Source: Candidatus Methanomethylophilaceae archaeon (GTDB taxonomy: Archaea; Thermoplasmatota; Thermoplasmata; Methanomassiliicoccales; Methanomethylophilaceae). From it: a stretch of 50,750 nt of DNA. The translations under genes and the position numbers were made by a program. The notes below the pieces were generated by a model that had not been told where the DNA came from, ran no database searches, and saw nothing but the letters and a program-made list of their open reading frames with translations. This document shows, piece by piece, positions 6,447-14,965 of this stretch. Location: the NCBI GenBank assembly GCA_007117455.1, contig SKGM01000003.1:1-50750 (forward strand). Direction: 5' to 3'. Every line of letters starts with the position of its first letter. Position 1 is the first letter of the stretch.

Positions 6447-7853
6447 TCAGAACTCGTTGTCCAAACGGCTCTGGAACCGGTGTGTCTCGCCGGATATGTT
6501 GGTGGGGTACTTCCCGGTGACGCATGCCAGACAAAGGTCGTTCTCCGGTAGGTCCAGGGCTTTCACGAGACCCTCCTTGCTGATATATCCCAGGCTGTCG
6601 GCCGTTATCAGCTCGGCGATCTCCTCCACACTGCGGTTGGTGGCCACGAACTGGTCCCGGGATTTCATGTCCACCCCGTAATAGCAGGGTGATATGATGG
6701 GAGGACAGCCTATACGGACATGGACCTCGGTGGCACCGGCCTTGCGCAGCATCTGCACCAGTTTCCTCAAGGTGGTCCCGCGCACGATGCTGTCATCGAC
6801 AACAACCAATCTCCGGCCTTTGATGGTCGACTTGATGGGGTTCAGTTTCAAGGAGACGGCCCCTTCGCGCATCTTCTGGTCCGGGAGTATGAAGGTCCTC
6901 TCCACATGCCGGTTCTTCATGAAGCCCTCCTCATAACTGATGCCAGACGCCTCAGCGAACCCTAGTCCATGCGCCCTTCCGGAGTCCGGTACCGGTATGA
7001 CGACATCGGCATCCACAGGGCATTCCTCTGCCAGTATCGCGCCGATGTTCCTTCTGACCTGGTATGTCTCCCGGCCGTCCATCACCGAGTCCGGACGGGC
7101 GAAGTAGACCCATTCGAACATGCAGTGCGCTTTGTTTCCGACGCTGCGGGCAGGGGTTATCTTGACCTGGTCCGGGGTTATCTCCACGATCTCCCCGGGC
7201 GCCACATCGCATACGAACTCCCCTTGGAGGATGTCGACGACCGCGCTCTCGGAGGCCAGGAAGTACCCCTCCGGCGTTTTCCCCACGCATAATGGGCGGA
7301 ATCCATAGGGGTCACGGAGCCCGAAGATGCGGTCTCCGATCATGACTGTCAATGAATATGCACCGTCTATGACCGCGGTAACGTTCTTCAGAGCCTTGAC
7401 CGGATCGTGGAAGCAGTTGGGCTCCTTCGATAGGAGCCTCAGAACGATCTCCGAATCGGAGTCGGTGAGGAAGGCCCATCCCTTCTTGAGATACTCGTTG
7501 CGAAGCTGCTCGGCGTTCGTGATGTCGCCGTTATGAGCAAGGGCCATCTGTCCATGGAGGGTGTCCACGGTTATGGGCTGGGAGTTCATCGAGGCCTTGG
7601 AACCGGCGGTTGAGTAGCGAACATGGCCTATTCCGCAGGAACCGTCCATCGTGAGAAGTTTCTCCGGTTCGAAAACCTCATGCACCAGGCCCTGACCTTT
7701 GATGGTCTGGATGGACTCCCCGTCGAAATATGATATGCCGGCAGACTCCTGTCCCCGATGCTGGATGACGCGGAGTGCCTTGTAGATATAAGGTGTAATA
7801 TTGGTGTTTAGAGCGAAACCGACTACCCCGCAACTATGCTTGGGTCCGCTCAT
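6447..7853 (-). CDS. purF: Amidophosphoribosyltransferase
   Basis: The 468-residue protein is the first enzyme of purine synthesis (PRPP plus glutamine to phosphoribosylamine). After a short propeptide (MSGPKHS) Cys8 becomes the N-terminal nucleophile in CGVVGFALN. The glutaminase domain includes GIGHVRYSTAG and AHNGDITNA; the C-terminal phosphoribosyltransferase domain has the PRPP loop VVVDDSIVRGTT. Late cysteines (ENDLCLAC) are as in enzymes with a 4Fe-4S cluster. It follows eL37 with only 11 bases between, so it is likely cotranscribed with LSm and eL37, a gene order seen in other archaea. Confidence 0.96.
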   Translation of the reverse strand: MSGPKHSCGVVGFALNTNITPYIYKALRVIQHRGQESAGISYFDGESIQTIKGQGLVHEVFEPEKLLTMDGSCGIGHVRYSTAGSKASMNSQPITVDTLHGQMALAHNGDITNAEQLRNEYLKKGWAFLTDSDSEIVLRLLSKEPNCFHDPVKALKNVTAVIDGAYSLTVMIGDRIFGLRDPYGFRPLCVGKTPEGYFLASESAVVDILQGEFVCDVAPGEIVEITPDQVKITPARSVGNKAHCMFEWVYFARPDSVMDGRETYQVRRNIGAILAEECPVDADVVIPVPDSGRAHGLGFAEASGISYEEGFMKNRHVERTFILPDQKMREGAVSLKLNPIKSTIKGRRLVVVDDSIVRGTTLRKLVQMLRKAGATEVHVRIGCPPIISPCYYGVDMKSRDQFVATNRSVEEIAELITADSLGYISKEGLVKALDLPENDLCLACVTGKYPTNISGETHRFQSRLDNEF

Positions 7854-7864
7854 GAGAAATCACG

Positions 7865-8032
7865 CTAGTGGCTCTTGGCCCAGGCGTAGTTCCTCAACTT
7901 GGTGGTCTTGCCGTATCCGCAGGATGCGCACTCGCTCTTCCTTGCATGGTAGGAGTGCTTACCGCAGCGCCGGCAGGGGATGTGCGTCTTGTGATTGTTG
8001 TGTTTTCCCTTTGAAGGAGTACCTTTGGTCAT
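7865..8032 (-). CDS. rpl37e: 50S ribosomal protein eL37 (55 aa, not in ORF track)
   Basis: The minus strand from the ATG at 8032 encodes a 55-residue basic protein starting MTKGTPSKGKHNNHKTHIPC with a C4 zinc finger (CRRCGKHSYHARKSECASCGYG) and ending in TAG. This is a complete eL37, the zinc-ribbon protein of the large subunit. It lies 12 bases after LSm, the classical archaeal lsm-rpl37e pair, and 11 bases before purF. A GGAA/AGGGGAGAGG purine stretch lies upstream of the start as a ribosome-binding site. Confidence 0.95.
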   Translation of the reverse strand: MTKGTPSKGKHNNHKTHIPCRRCGKHSYHARKSECASCGYGKTTKLRNYAWAKSH

Positions 8033-8044
8033 TTTCCTCTCCCC

Positions 8045-8272
8045 TCACGGTGATATGTATATGACGTTGTCCCCACGGACTATGGCGACATCCATCTTCC
8101 TAACTGATTCCCCGGCCACCAGCTCCTCGGCGTTCTTGAGGACCAGGTTCATATGGGGGTCGTACCCGTCCAGGACACCCCTGTACTCCCTCTTGGCCTT
8201 CAGCTCTACAATCACGTGGCTGTTGATGGACTGGTTTAGTACAGATAGGGGTTTCCTCATTTGGGTCACCAT
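8045..8272 (-). CDS. LSm/Sm-like RNA-binding protein
   Basis: The 75-residue protein has the two Sm motifs: Sm1 with [24 protein letters not shown] and Sm2 with GDNVIYISP. Archaeal LSm proteins form heptameric rings that bind U-rich RNA and act in RNA processing or tRNA metabolism. The start is either M1 (8272) or Met5 (8260, MRKPLSV); both leave the fold intact. It heads the lsm-rpl37e-purF group; a TATA-like TTCAAATAC is found around 8294-8302. Confidence 0.93.
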   Translation of the reverse strand: MVTQMRKPLSVLNQSINSHVIVELKAKREYRGVLDGYDPHMNLVLKNAEELVAGESVRKMDVAIVRGDNVIYISP

Positions 8273-8322
8273 TCAGCCGATATCGAGTGGAGTATTTGAA
8301 GTTATTGGTGTGTGGCCAGACT

Positions 8323-9441
8323 TCATATGAAAGCTCCCACCGTGGGAGCGTCCAGGCGGTCCATGTCGTAGAATATGATGGCCTCCCTAATGCCTTTGGC
8401 ATCCATGGAGTAACCGTGGAAATGAGATAGCATGGACGCCCTCCACAAAAGGTCCACCACCGTCACAGCCAGCATGCCCAGGTAAACGTTGGAGAGGTGG
8501 TCGGCGTAACCATACATGTCAACCAGCTGATAGGCGTTGCCCATGATGCTGTCCCTCTCGTTCAGGATCGATATGTACCGCAGGAGTTCCTGCTCTCCGT
8601 CCGGGGTTAGGGGCAGGAGTCCGACCTGCTCAGCGCTGACGAATCCACGGTGATGCAGGTCCCCATCGTCATCCAGCACCTTCCATTCCACTCCTTTGGG
8701 TGAGGACATGTACAGGTTCCAGGACCAATCGGGCCCGCAGTACACGGGAACGTTCACCGGGTCCTCGGACTCCATTGACACCAGGGCGGCCTCGCGGGCG
8801 GCCTCCTCCATCTCCTCGGCGTTGTAATCGGCATCCCGGCCATCGATGGTGGAAAGGTCGGCCTCCAGGTCATCGTTCGCCATGAGCATGACTTGGCCCA
8901 GGAAGCTTAGGTCCTTGAAACCATCCAATCTTGACCTCACCTGTGCCCGGAGCTCCTCTGGCCCCCTCCAAACCCCCGCGGCCTCGCAGTTGGACCGGAA
9001 CTCCCTGTACACCTTGCGAGACTGTTTCAGTGTCTCCTTTATACGGTCCTCGTTCAAGGAGATCAGACGCCTAGCCTCCTCCTCAGCCGGAACGCCCCCC
9101 TTCTCCCAAACCATCCGGCATGAGAGGTCGAGCTCCACCGAAAGGCGTTCACCGACATGGAAATGGAAAGGGAACATGCTGCAGAAGTGTGGCCGGTCGG
9201 AGTAGATACTACAGCGACGACCATCCAAGAGCACACAGGACCCCCGGCCCTTCTTCAGAGCCAGGGCCAGATGTTTATGGGGTGTGCTCTTGCGCACGAT
9301 CTGCTTGGAATGGTTGCGGCGGAAAAAGGGAGCCTCGTCAGGCAATATCTCTGGCTGGCATAGGCAGCATAATCCGCATCGGTCGCTGCAATCATACCTC
9401 CAACCGGAGAGGGTTGTCATGTAGACTTCAAATCCAGGCAT
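8323..9441 (-). CDS. YkgJ-family cysteine-cluster protein
   Basis: The 372-residue protein has the YkgJ zinc/iron-chelating cluster near the N-terminus (CSDRCGLCCLCQ) and further Cys in RGSCVLL, GRRCSIY and FCSMFPF at about residues 65-95. The remaining 270 residues are mostly helical and unrecognised, which makes it longer than simple YkgJ proteins. Its start lies within the last codons of pyrC (14-base overlap), although the Met8 at 9420 would also fit. It is the last gene of a tightly packed arsA-to-pyrC operon. Metal binding is inferred from the motif; function unknown. Confidence 0.75.
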   Translation of the reverse strand: MPGFEVYMTTLSGWRYDCSDRCGLCCLCQPEILPDEAPFFRRNHSKQIVRKSTPHKHLALALKKGRGSCVLLDGRRCSIYSDRPHFCSMFPFHFHVGERLSVELDLSCRMVWEKGGVPAEEEARRLISLNEDRIKETLKQSRKVYREFRSNCEAAGVWRGPEELRAQVRSRLDGFKDLSFLGQVMLMANDDLEADLSTIDGRDADYNAEEMEEAAREAALVSMESEDPVNVPVYCGPDWSWNLYMSSPKGVEWKVLDDDGDLHHRGFVSAEQVGLLPLTPDGEQELLRYISILNERDSIMGNAYQLVDMYGYADHLSNVYLGMLAVTVVDLLWRASMLSHFHGYSMDAKGIREAIIFYDMDRLDAPTVGAFI

Positions 9442-10687
9442 CCTTGATGTTCCTCCCTTTCCTCTCCCCGCAGAGCTCTCCTCCCTTTAACTGTATCTCC
9501 CCGGCCATGATCACCGTCTGCGGGAATATGGCCTCCATGCCCTCATAGGGGCTCCAACCGCAGCGGCTGTGTAGTTCACCACCGTCTATGACCGTGACCT
9601 CTCTTGGATCGTAGACCGCCAGGTCCGCCAGCATACCCTCCTCTATCCTCCCTTTCGGAATCCCGAAGCGGCGGGCGGGAGCATCGCATGCCATTCGAAC
9701 CAGTTCCGTCAAGGGCATCTCATTGCGCTTCACGGCGGCCATCATCAATGGGAAGGACGTCTCCACGCCCGGAACCCCTGACGGGCAGATGTCGAACTCC
9801 TCCGCCTTCTCCTCGATGGTGTGGGGGGCATGGTCACTACCCATCATCGTCGCCTTTCCGGAGGTCACGGCGGAATACAGTGCGGTTCTGGCTGCTGGCT
9901 GTCTGAGGGGAGGGTTCACCTTACCCCTGCCTGCCAGTCCGCAACCGATGTCCAACATCATATGGTGGCATGCGACCTCGGTGGACATACCGGCCCTGAC
10001 CGCCATGTCCAATATCTCCGCCCGCGTCACATGGCAGAGGTTCACACCCCTGGCCCCCATGGCTATAAGTCTCTGGACGGCATTGAACTCTGCCTCGGCG
10101 GGACGGTTGCGCAGGTGGCCCTTGAGGTCATTGGCTTCCTCATGCTGGATGAGCATGTCGTCCTCAGCGTGCACGGAAACCGGCATCGACAGCTCCGCCG
10201 CCTTCTTCAGCATACGCTGTATGCTCCGGTCTTCATTGTTCAGCAGAGAGCCGGTGGTCGAGCCCATGAATATCTTGAGTCCCGCAGCGAGCTTGGACAT
10301 CGCCTCCAACCTACGGGGGAGGTCGGTGGTTATGAACAGTCCGTAATCCACGAACGACCTTCCCCTGACCATCCTCAGCTTGTCCTTAAGGGACGCCGAT
10401 CGGTCGGTCGGGGGGATCGTGTTGGGCATGTCCAGCACTGTGGTGACTCCTCCATGGAGAGCAGCCAGTGAACCGGACTCGAAATCCTCCTTATGGGTCA
10501 TCCCCGGTTGACGGAAATGTACGTGGGGGTCCATGGCCGCGGGCAGGACGATGCGATAGCCGGCATCGATCCTCCTCTCTCCCCTAAGAACCTTCTTCAC
10601 CGCCACTATGCGGCCGTCCTCGATGCCGACGCATCCCTGCTCCAGTCTGTCCCCCAGGAACAGCCTCCCCTCGACGACGAGATCCAT
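9428..10687 (-). CDS. pyrC: Dihydroorotase
   Basis: The 419-residue cyclic amidohydrolase makes dihydroorotate in pyrimidine synthesis. Visible features are the metal ligands in DPHVHFRQPG, the likely carboxylated lysine in GLKIFMGS, HAED, LCHVT, and the catalytic aspartate in GSDHAPHT. The usual REPG is RQPG here, a small change next to the first metal site. Allantoinase is the main alternative, but the length and pattern fit archaeal class I dihydroorotase. Its start overlaps the AMMECR1 stop by one base. Confidence 0.9.
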   Translation of the reverse strand: MDLVVEGRLFLGDRLEQGCVGIEDGRIVAVKKVLRGERRIDAGYRIVLPAAMDPHVHFRQPGMTHKEDFESGSLAALHGGVTTVLDMPNTIPPTDRSASLKDKLRMVRGRSFVDYGLFITTDLPRRLEAMSKLAAGLKIFMGSTTGSLLNNEDRSIQRMLKKAAELSMPVSVHAEDDMLIQHEEANDLKGHLRNRPAEAEFNAVQRLIAMGARGVNLCHVTRAEILDMAVRAGMSTEVACHHMMLDIGCGLAGRGKVNPPLRQPAARTALYSAVTSGKATMMGSDHAPHTIEEKAEEFDICPSGVPGVETSFPLMMAAVKRNEMPLTELVRMACDAPARRFGIPKGRIEEGMLADLAVYDPREVTVIDGGELHSRCGWSPYEGMEAIFPQTVIMAGEIQLKGGELCGERKGRNIKDAWI

Positions 10688-11286
10688 CAGTCGGCTTTCC
10701 CCCGCCTCATTACCTTGCCCCGGGGCTCGGTCTCAGCGAAGACCATGCTCTCGAAACGGAACAGGTCAGCGTCCATCCAATCATCAGGACCGAGACCAGC
10801 CTTGCGGCAGAGGTTCTGCAGGAACATAGTGACATCCCATCCCCATTCAACAGCGACCTGCGGCAGGAGCAGACCGCGGTATGGACCCTTGCTTATGATC
10901 AAGCCGTCCCGGCCGACCTCTATCGACCCCAATACCTCCTGGGGGCTGGAGGCATGAATGGGCTCGGGAACGCTCAGCACACTGACCTCCACGACCACCT
11001 TGTCCAGCTCGTGGGAGCGGAGAGGAGGGAAACGGGGATCCTCGCATGCTCCGGCGGCGGCACGAACGATGGCCTCAGCCAAGCTGAATATGGGCTCCGG
11101 ATATCCGATACAGCCCCTCAACTGGTTCTGCGGATGGGTGTGCAGCGTGACGAACGCCCCTCCCTTCTCCGAGAATCGGGATGGGAGTCCTATCTCCGGC
11201 GGGCGGCGGACCACATGCGCCTCAACGGCCTCACGGGCCGCTTCCACCGCTAGGACCCCTTCCTCCTCCAGGAGACCTTTGCTCAA
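10687..11286 (-). CDS. AMMECR1-domain protein
   Basis: The 199-residue protein shows the family's signature LRGCIGYPEP at about residues 55-65, preceded by FVTLHTH and followed by DPRFPPL and ELDKVVVEVSVLS. AMMECR1 proteins are conserved in archaea and eukaryotes, have a fixed cysteine in RGCIG, and lack an agreed biochemical function; a redox or RNA-related role has been suggested. It overlaps the upstream His/Cys-rich gene by four bases and pyrC by one base, so translation is coupled. Confidence 0.9.
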   Translation of the reverse strand: MSKGLLEEEGVLAVEAAREAVEAHVVRRPPEIGLPSRFSEKGGAFVTLHTHPQNQLRGCIGYPEPIFSLAEAIVRAAAGACEDPRFPPLRSHELDKVVVEVSVLSVPEPIHASSPQEVLGSIEVGRDGLIISKGPYRGLLLPQVAVEWGWDVTMFLQNLCRKAGLGPDDWMDADLFRFESMVFAETEPRGKVMRRGKAD

Positions 11287-11624
11287 CCCAGGTCCACCTT
11301 GGTGAGTTCGTCACCTTCACGGTGCTTGCAGTAGGGGTTATGGGCGCAGAAGGCCTCCTCTATGACGAACTGGACATAGTCATTGGTTATGTCCGAGGCC
11401 CTCTTCATCTGATCGGGCATTGGCAGGCTCTTCATTATGTTCTCGAAGGCCATGGCGAACTCCACACCAGCGCGTATGAAGTGCCTCTGCGTCTCACGGC
11501 TGGTGATCGCTCCCACCAACTGCTTGGCGAACTCTATCGATTTGTTGTCATGGCATTGCTTGCACTCGCAACCCTCTCCGTGTTTGTGCTCGTGCGCCTC
11601 CTTGCTCTCATCATGATGGCTCAT
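11283..11624 (-). CDS. Small His/Cys-rich protein linked to ArsA
   Basis: I do not recognise this 113-residue protein. The first 30 residues look like a metal-binding tail (MSHHDESKEAHEHKHGEGCE then CKQCHD), with eight or so His and three Cys. The rest is an amphipathic helical domain (SIEFAKQLVGAITS onward) ending with CAHNPYCKHREGD, another CxxxxxCxH. It overlaps arsA by four bases and AMMECR1 by four, so it is probably made together with ArsA and could be a metallochaperone or adaptor for it. That link is inference from context. Confidence 0.7.
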   Translation of the reverse strand: MSHHDESKEAHEHKHGEGCECKQCHDNKSIEFAKQLVGAITSRETQRHFIRAGVEFAMAFENIMKSLPMPDQMKRASDITNDYVQFVIEEAFCAHNPYCKHREGDELTKVDLG

Positions 11625-12799
11625 TCGTTATCACCTCTCTTGAATCTCACCAGCAGGCGGTCACCTTTGAGCTCCGCCCCCTCCATCTCCAGCTTGGCCA
11701 GTGACAGTGGCAGGATTATGTTCCTCTTGTGGTTCCCCACCTGCACTATGAGTATATCCCCTGATTTATTATAAAGTTCCACTTGTTCCTTGGTGGAGAA
11801 GGGCATCTTCAATGCCATGATGTGATGCTTCTCCTCCTCCCAGAAGGACATGGGGCTCTCATCCGAAAGTAGGGCCGCAGGGTCCTCGTCGCCGAACACC
11901 ATGTCGGCCAGAAGGCTGAGTTTCTTGGTGCCGATCAATTCCGTGGGAAGCTGATTGGCGACCATTATGGGCATGGGGTCGAAGGCCTCGTGGATCATCT
12001 CGATGTAACGCTTCTGCTCCTCCAGCTTCTCCATGAAATAGCCGCACTGCTCCTCCTCCGGTATAACGCGATTGAGGACCAGGCATTCGACCGTCAGTCC
12101 GTAGAGGCACATGTAGGTGTAAGCACGCTTGGTCTCGTTGATCACCATCCGCTCCGGGTTTACGACCAACCTGATGGTCGTGCGCTTGGGGTCCTGTATC
12201 AGGGTACGGACGTCGATCATGCGGTTGCTGATATGCTGCATGCTCTTCAGGAAACCGTCGGTGGGCAGCGGCACATCCACCATCTTACCCACCGTGTAAC
12301 GGGCCATGCTGATGACCCTTCGCAGGATGGCGTACAGCTTGTCGATGTACCACTGCGATACGTCCGGGAAGCTCAGCAGGCGGAGGGTCTCAGCGGTCGG
12401 GGCGGTGTCCATTATCACCACATCGTACTGGTCGGTCCTCTCGAACTCCCATAGGTAGAAGAGGGCGGACATCAGCTCCATGCCTGGAAGCACAGCGAGC
12501 TCCTTTGATGATATGGTGCCCAGACCCTGTGACTGCAGGAGGTCGCTGATGTAACCCTCGATCTCCTTCCAACGGGTCTCCATCTCATAGAGGATGTCTA
12601 TCTCGATGGCGTCCAGGTTCTCATCGATGTTCTGGATCTTCCCAGACAAGGGAATCTCCAATGAATCAGCCAAGGAATGGGCGGCATCGGTGCTCATGAC
12701 CATGGTCCTGTATCCCATCTTGGCGGCGCGCCTAGCGGTCGCGGCGGCGACAGACGTCTTCCCCACTCCGCCTTTGCCAGTGTAAATTATGACTCTCAT
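11621..12799 (-). CDS. arsA: ArsA/Get3-family ATPase
   Basis: The 392-residue protein has the deviant P-loop GKGGVGKTSVAAA at about 8-20, MSTDAAHSLADS (switch I) and DTAPTAETLRLLSFP (switch II), and a C-terminal small beta domain (from about residue 325) of the type found after the ATPase in archaeal ArsA proteins. There is one ATPase half, so it would act as a homodimer like Get3. In archaea without an ArsB partner such proteins are more likely chaperones for tail-anchored membrane proteins or metal carriers than arsenite pumps; no arsB or arsR is present. A TATA-like element is found about 25 bp upstream of the ATG. Confidence 0.9.
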   Translation of the reverse strand: MRVIIYTGKGGVGKTSVAAATARRAAKMGYRTMVMSTDAAHSLADSLEIPLSGKIQNIDENLDAIEIDILYEMETRWKEIEGYISDLLQSQGLGTISSKELAVLPGMELMSALFYLWEFERTDQYDVVIMDTAPTAETLRLLSFPDVSQWYIDKLYAILRRVISMARYTVGKMVDVPLPTDGFLKSMQHISNRMIDVRTLIQDPKRTTIRLVVNPERMVINETKRAYTYMCLYGLTVECLVLNRVIPEEEQCGYFMEKLEEQKRYIEMIHEAFDPMPIMVANQLPTELIGTKKLSLLADMVFGDEDPAALLSDESPMSFWEEEKHHIMALKMPFSTKEQVELYNKSGDILIVQVGNHKRNIILPLSLAKLEMEGAELKGDRLLVRFKRGDNE

Positions 12800-12868
12800 T
12801 ATGTTCGAACGAATAATAAGGTGTCAATATATCAAATGTTTCGAATACTGTTATAGAATTGTAGGATA

Positions 12869-12976
12869 TGGTGCCGGGGACGGGGTTCGAACCCGTGACC
12901 TTCGGATTTCCCTGGAAGAGGTCCAAGAACCTGAACCCTATGAGTCCGACGCTCCACCAGGCTGAGCCACCCCGGC
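12869..12976 (-). tRNA. Elongator tRNA-Met(CAT) with a 31-nt anticodon-loop intron
   Basis: The minus strand gives acceptor GCCGGGG/CCCCGGC, D arm GCTCAGCCTGGTGGAGC, anticodon stem TCGGA/TCCGA, T arm ACGGG/CCCGT with TTCGAAC, discriminator A and encoded CCA. The loop is CTCATA, then a 31-nt insertion (12908-12938), then A, so the intron is at canonical 37/38 and the spliced anticodon is CAT. The bulge-helix-bulge is relaxed: three of four central pairs form between CTCA and the intron end. Elongator tRNA-Met introns are common in euryarchaea. Initiator tRNA or tRNA-Ile2 are less likely because of the acceptor start, but the latter cannot be fully excluded. It is 20 bases downstream of eS1 and has no clear TATA box, so cotranscription is likely. 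Confidence 0.9.
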
Positions 12977-12996
12977 ATGGGTGTTTGATTGGGGTT

Positions 12997-13701
12997 TCAG
13001 TTCTCTGCCGGAACTTCCTCGGGGGCGGCCTCCTCCGGAGCCTCTGGCTCCGTTGGCTCCTCCGGGGTCTCCTCAGCAGGTGGCTCTATGGACTCGGGTA
13101 TACCCTCTCCGGCCTGGAGGATCTCCGTCTTGCTTATCTCCACCCTCTTGATGGGGACAATGCTGCGGCAGGCGCGTGCGAGGTCACGGGCCATGTCACC
13201 GGATATTATGTTCTTGACCATCTCGGAGACGGTCATATCGGCGGCCATGGCCTTGATGCTCTCATCCATGATCACCCTGATAGCGGACTCCTGAGAGGAC
13301 TGTATCCGACGGTCGGCCACGCTCATGGGCTTGACCCTCATTACGAAACCGTCCTTGGTGGTGACATCGATGACGTGATCGGTCTTGGTCCTCTTGCGAC
13401 GGGTCAGCCTTCTGACGTAGTCGCTGGTGAGATCGTGTCCCACGAAGACCGTGCGGGCGTCCTTGCCCTCGACATCGCTCACCTGAAACCTCAGCTTGAT
13501 GTGCATCTTGGAGAAGTCGCCGGTGAGGTCATGCACAGTGACCTCAGCGGTGCGACCCATAAGGTATGCGGGGTCAGCGCTGGGCGTCTCGCCTATCTCC
13601 ACCTCGTTGAACATGCGGGGAGCATGTAGGGTGTACCATTCCTTCGACTTCCACTTGTCCCTGATTTTCCGGGATGCACCTTTACCTTTCTTAACAGCCA
13701 T
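12997..13701 (-). CDS. rps3ae: 30S ribosomal protein eS1 (S3Ae)
   Basis: The 234-residue protein starts MAVKKGKGASRKIRDKWKSK, the usual archaeal S3Ae start, with FVGHDLTSDYVRRLTRRKRTK in the middle and PIKRVEISKTEIL near the end. The last 35 residues are an acidic Glu/Pro/Ala tail typical of the protein in this lineage. The ORF start at 13719 is rejected because the ATG at 13701 matches the family start. eS1 sits on the small-subunit platform near the mRNA exit. A TATA-like TTTTAATATG lies around 13743-13752. Confidence 0.96.
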   Translation of the reverse strand: MAVKKGKGASRKIRDKWKSKEWYTLHAPRMFNEVEIGETPSADPAYLMGRTAEVTVHDLTGDFSKMHIKLRFQVSDVEGKDARTVFVGHDLTSDYVRRLTRRKRTKTDHVIDVTTKDGFVMRVKPMSVADRRIQSSQESAIRVIMDESIKAMAADMTVSEMVKNIISGDMARDLARACRSIVPIKRVEISKTEILQAGEGIPESIEPPAEETPEEPTEPEAPEEAAPEEVPAEN

Positions 13702-13827
13702 CGAGATCCTCCATCTCAAGCAATCTGGTGATTATGTGTTCATATTAAAAGGTTTTCAATGTGTCCAGAGTGTAGATGCTGGTATTCCAGACATCAAAAA
13801 TTTAGGAGTGTTAAGGGGTTTTGAGGA

Positions 13828-14103
13828 CTATCCGTCCACCGCGTTCAGCAGAACCTCGGCCTCCTCCTCGGGGAGGAATGCCCTCTGCCGTCCGAGCTCC
13901 TGCATCAGGCTTTCCAGGTCCAAGGTGTCCACGAACACCGGGAAGTAACTGCTCGTCCCGCCTATGGCGAGAATGGCCACTTCCTCGTTGCCCGTTAGAT
14001 CCCTTCCCTCGCTGAATGCCCGATGGTTCACGAAGCCCTGGTAGGGTCCAGGGACCTTGTCGGCCCTGAACACCCCTACCAGCCTGGCGGCGTGGTCCCG
14101 CAT
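13828..14103 (-). CDS. Small conserved-looking protein after hdrB
   Basis: I cannot assign this 91-residue soluble protein to a family. It contains HAARLVGVFRADKVPGPY, a strand-rich centre (EEVAILAIGGTSSYFPVFVD) and an acidic helix at the end. It starts only six bases after the hdrB stop on the same strand, so it is very likely the third gene of an hdrC-hdrB operon and may assist heterodisulfide reductase or be a small regulator. No cysteine is present, so it does not bind a cluster itself. The coding call is supported by tight spacing and codon use like its neighbours. Confidence 0.65.
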   Translation of the reverse strand: MRDHAARLVGVFRADKVPGPYQGFVNHRAFSEGRDLTGNEEVAILAIGGTSSYFPVFVDTLDLESLMQELGRQRAFLPEEEAEVLLNAVDG

Positions 14104-14109
14104 GCGGCC

Positions 14110-14964
14110 TCAGAGCTTGACCGGGGTCAAGTGGGCGTCCAGGCCGAGCTCCTTCTTATCCATCCCCAGCGCCAGAGCGTATAGCTGGGAGAGATGGAGG
14201 ACAGGCATGCTGTAGCCCTTGAGCTCCTGTTGGCCCCTGTCGAACTGCAGGTGGCAGAAGGGGCAGATGTCGACTATGACCTCCGCTCCGCCATCCTTCA
14301 TGTTCTTGAGGTTCTCCTCGGTGAACTTCATCGCGTAGTCGCTGAACTCCGACCTCAGACCTCCGCCGGCACCGCAGCACATCATCTTGTCCTTGCGGTA
14401 CATGCTGCTGGCCCCGGTGGCCTCGACCATCTTGTCCAGCATGCTCGGGTTCTCAGGGTCGTCCAGGGCCTTGATGTCACTGGGCTTCAGGAAGTGGCAG
14501 CCGTAGAAGGTGGCGACCTTGAGGTCCAGGGGGTTCTTGACGGCCTTCTTGACCTTGTCCATGCCGACATCGTTGTAGATGACCTCGGCGAAGTGCCTGA
14601 CGGTGGTCCCGCCCTTGTACTCCAGACCGATCTCGGCGAGGATCTTGTTGACCTCCTTGAGCAGCTCGGGGTCCTCGTGCAACTCATGGGCGGCGTCGAA
14701 GAGTGAGCCGTAGCAACCGTTGCAGATGGTGAGTATGTTCACACCGGCCTTCTCAGCGAGGGCCAGGTTACGGGCGGCCGCGGCTATCCAGGTCTTGCGG
14801 TCGAACGACCTTATGACACCGGGTGCCGGGCAGCAGCTGGCGTCATTGAAGTCCACCAGGTCTATGCCCAGAGCGGCACACACATCACGGGTGGATTTCT
14901 CGATTCCGGGGTATCTCAATGGGGCTATGCAGCCCAGGAAGAAAGCGTATTTTGCCTTAGCCAT
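14110..14964 (-). CDS. hdrB: CoB-CoM heterodisulfide reductase subunit B
   Basis: The 284-residue protein carries the two CCG domains of HdrB: FFLGCIAPLRYPG at the N-terminus, SCCPAPGV, CNGCYGS, then FYGCHFLKPS, KMMCCGAGGG and ICPFCHLQFD. In methanogens HdrB holds the active-site noncubane clusters that reduce CoM-S-S-CoB. The ORF begins at a GTG (14973); the ATG at 14964 is preferred as a GGTGA ribosome-binding site precedes it by five bases. That start lies one base after the hdrC stop. HdrA is not in the window, so the soluble HdrABC complex must be completed elsewhere. Confidence 0.93.
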   Translation of the reverse strand: MAKAKYAFFLGCIAPLRYPGIEKSTRDVCAALGIDLVDFNDASCCPAPGVIRSFDRKTWIAAAARNLALAEKAGVNILTICNGCYGSLFDAAHELHEDPELLKEVNKILAEIGLEYKGGTTVRHFAEVIYNDVGMDKVKKAVKNPLDLKVATFYGCHFLKPSDIKALDDPENPSMLDKMVEATGASSMYRKDKMMCCGAGGGLRSEFSDYAMKFTEENLKNMKDGGAEVIVDICPFCHLQFDRGQQELKGYSMPVLHLSQLYALALGMDKKELGLDAHLTPVKL

Positions 14965-14965
14965 T

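Noticed and set aside
11621-12799. Arsenic resistance operon
   Set aside because: No arsB, arsC, arsD or arsR is present; the ArsA-like protein is embedded in a housekeeping operon.
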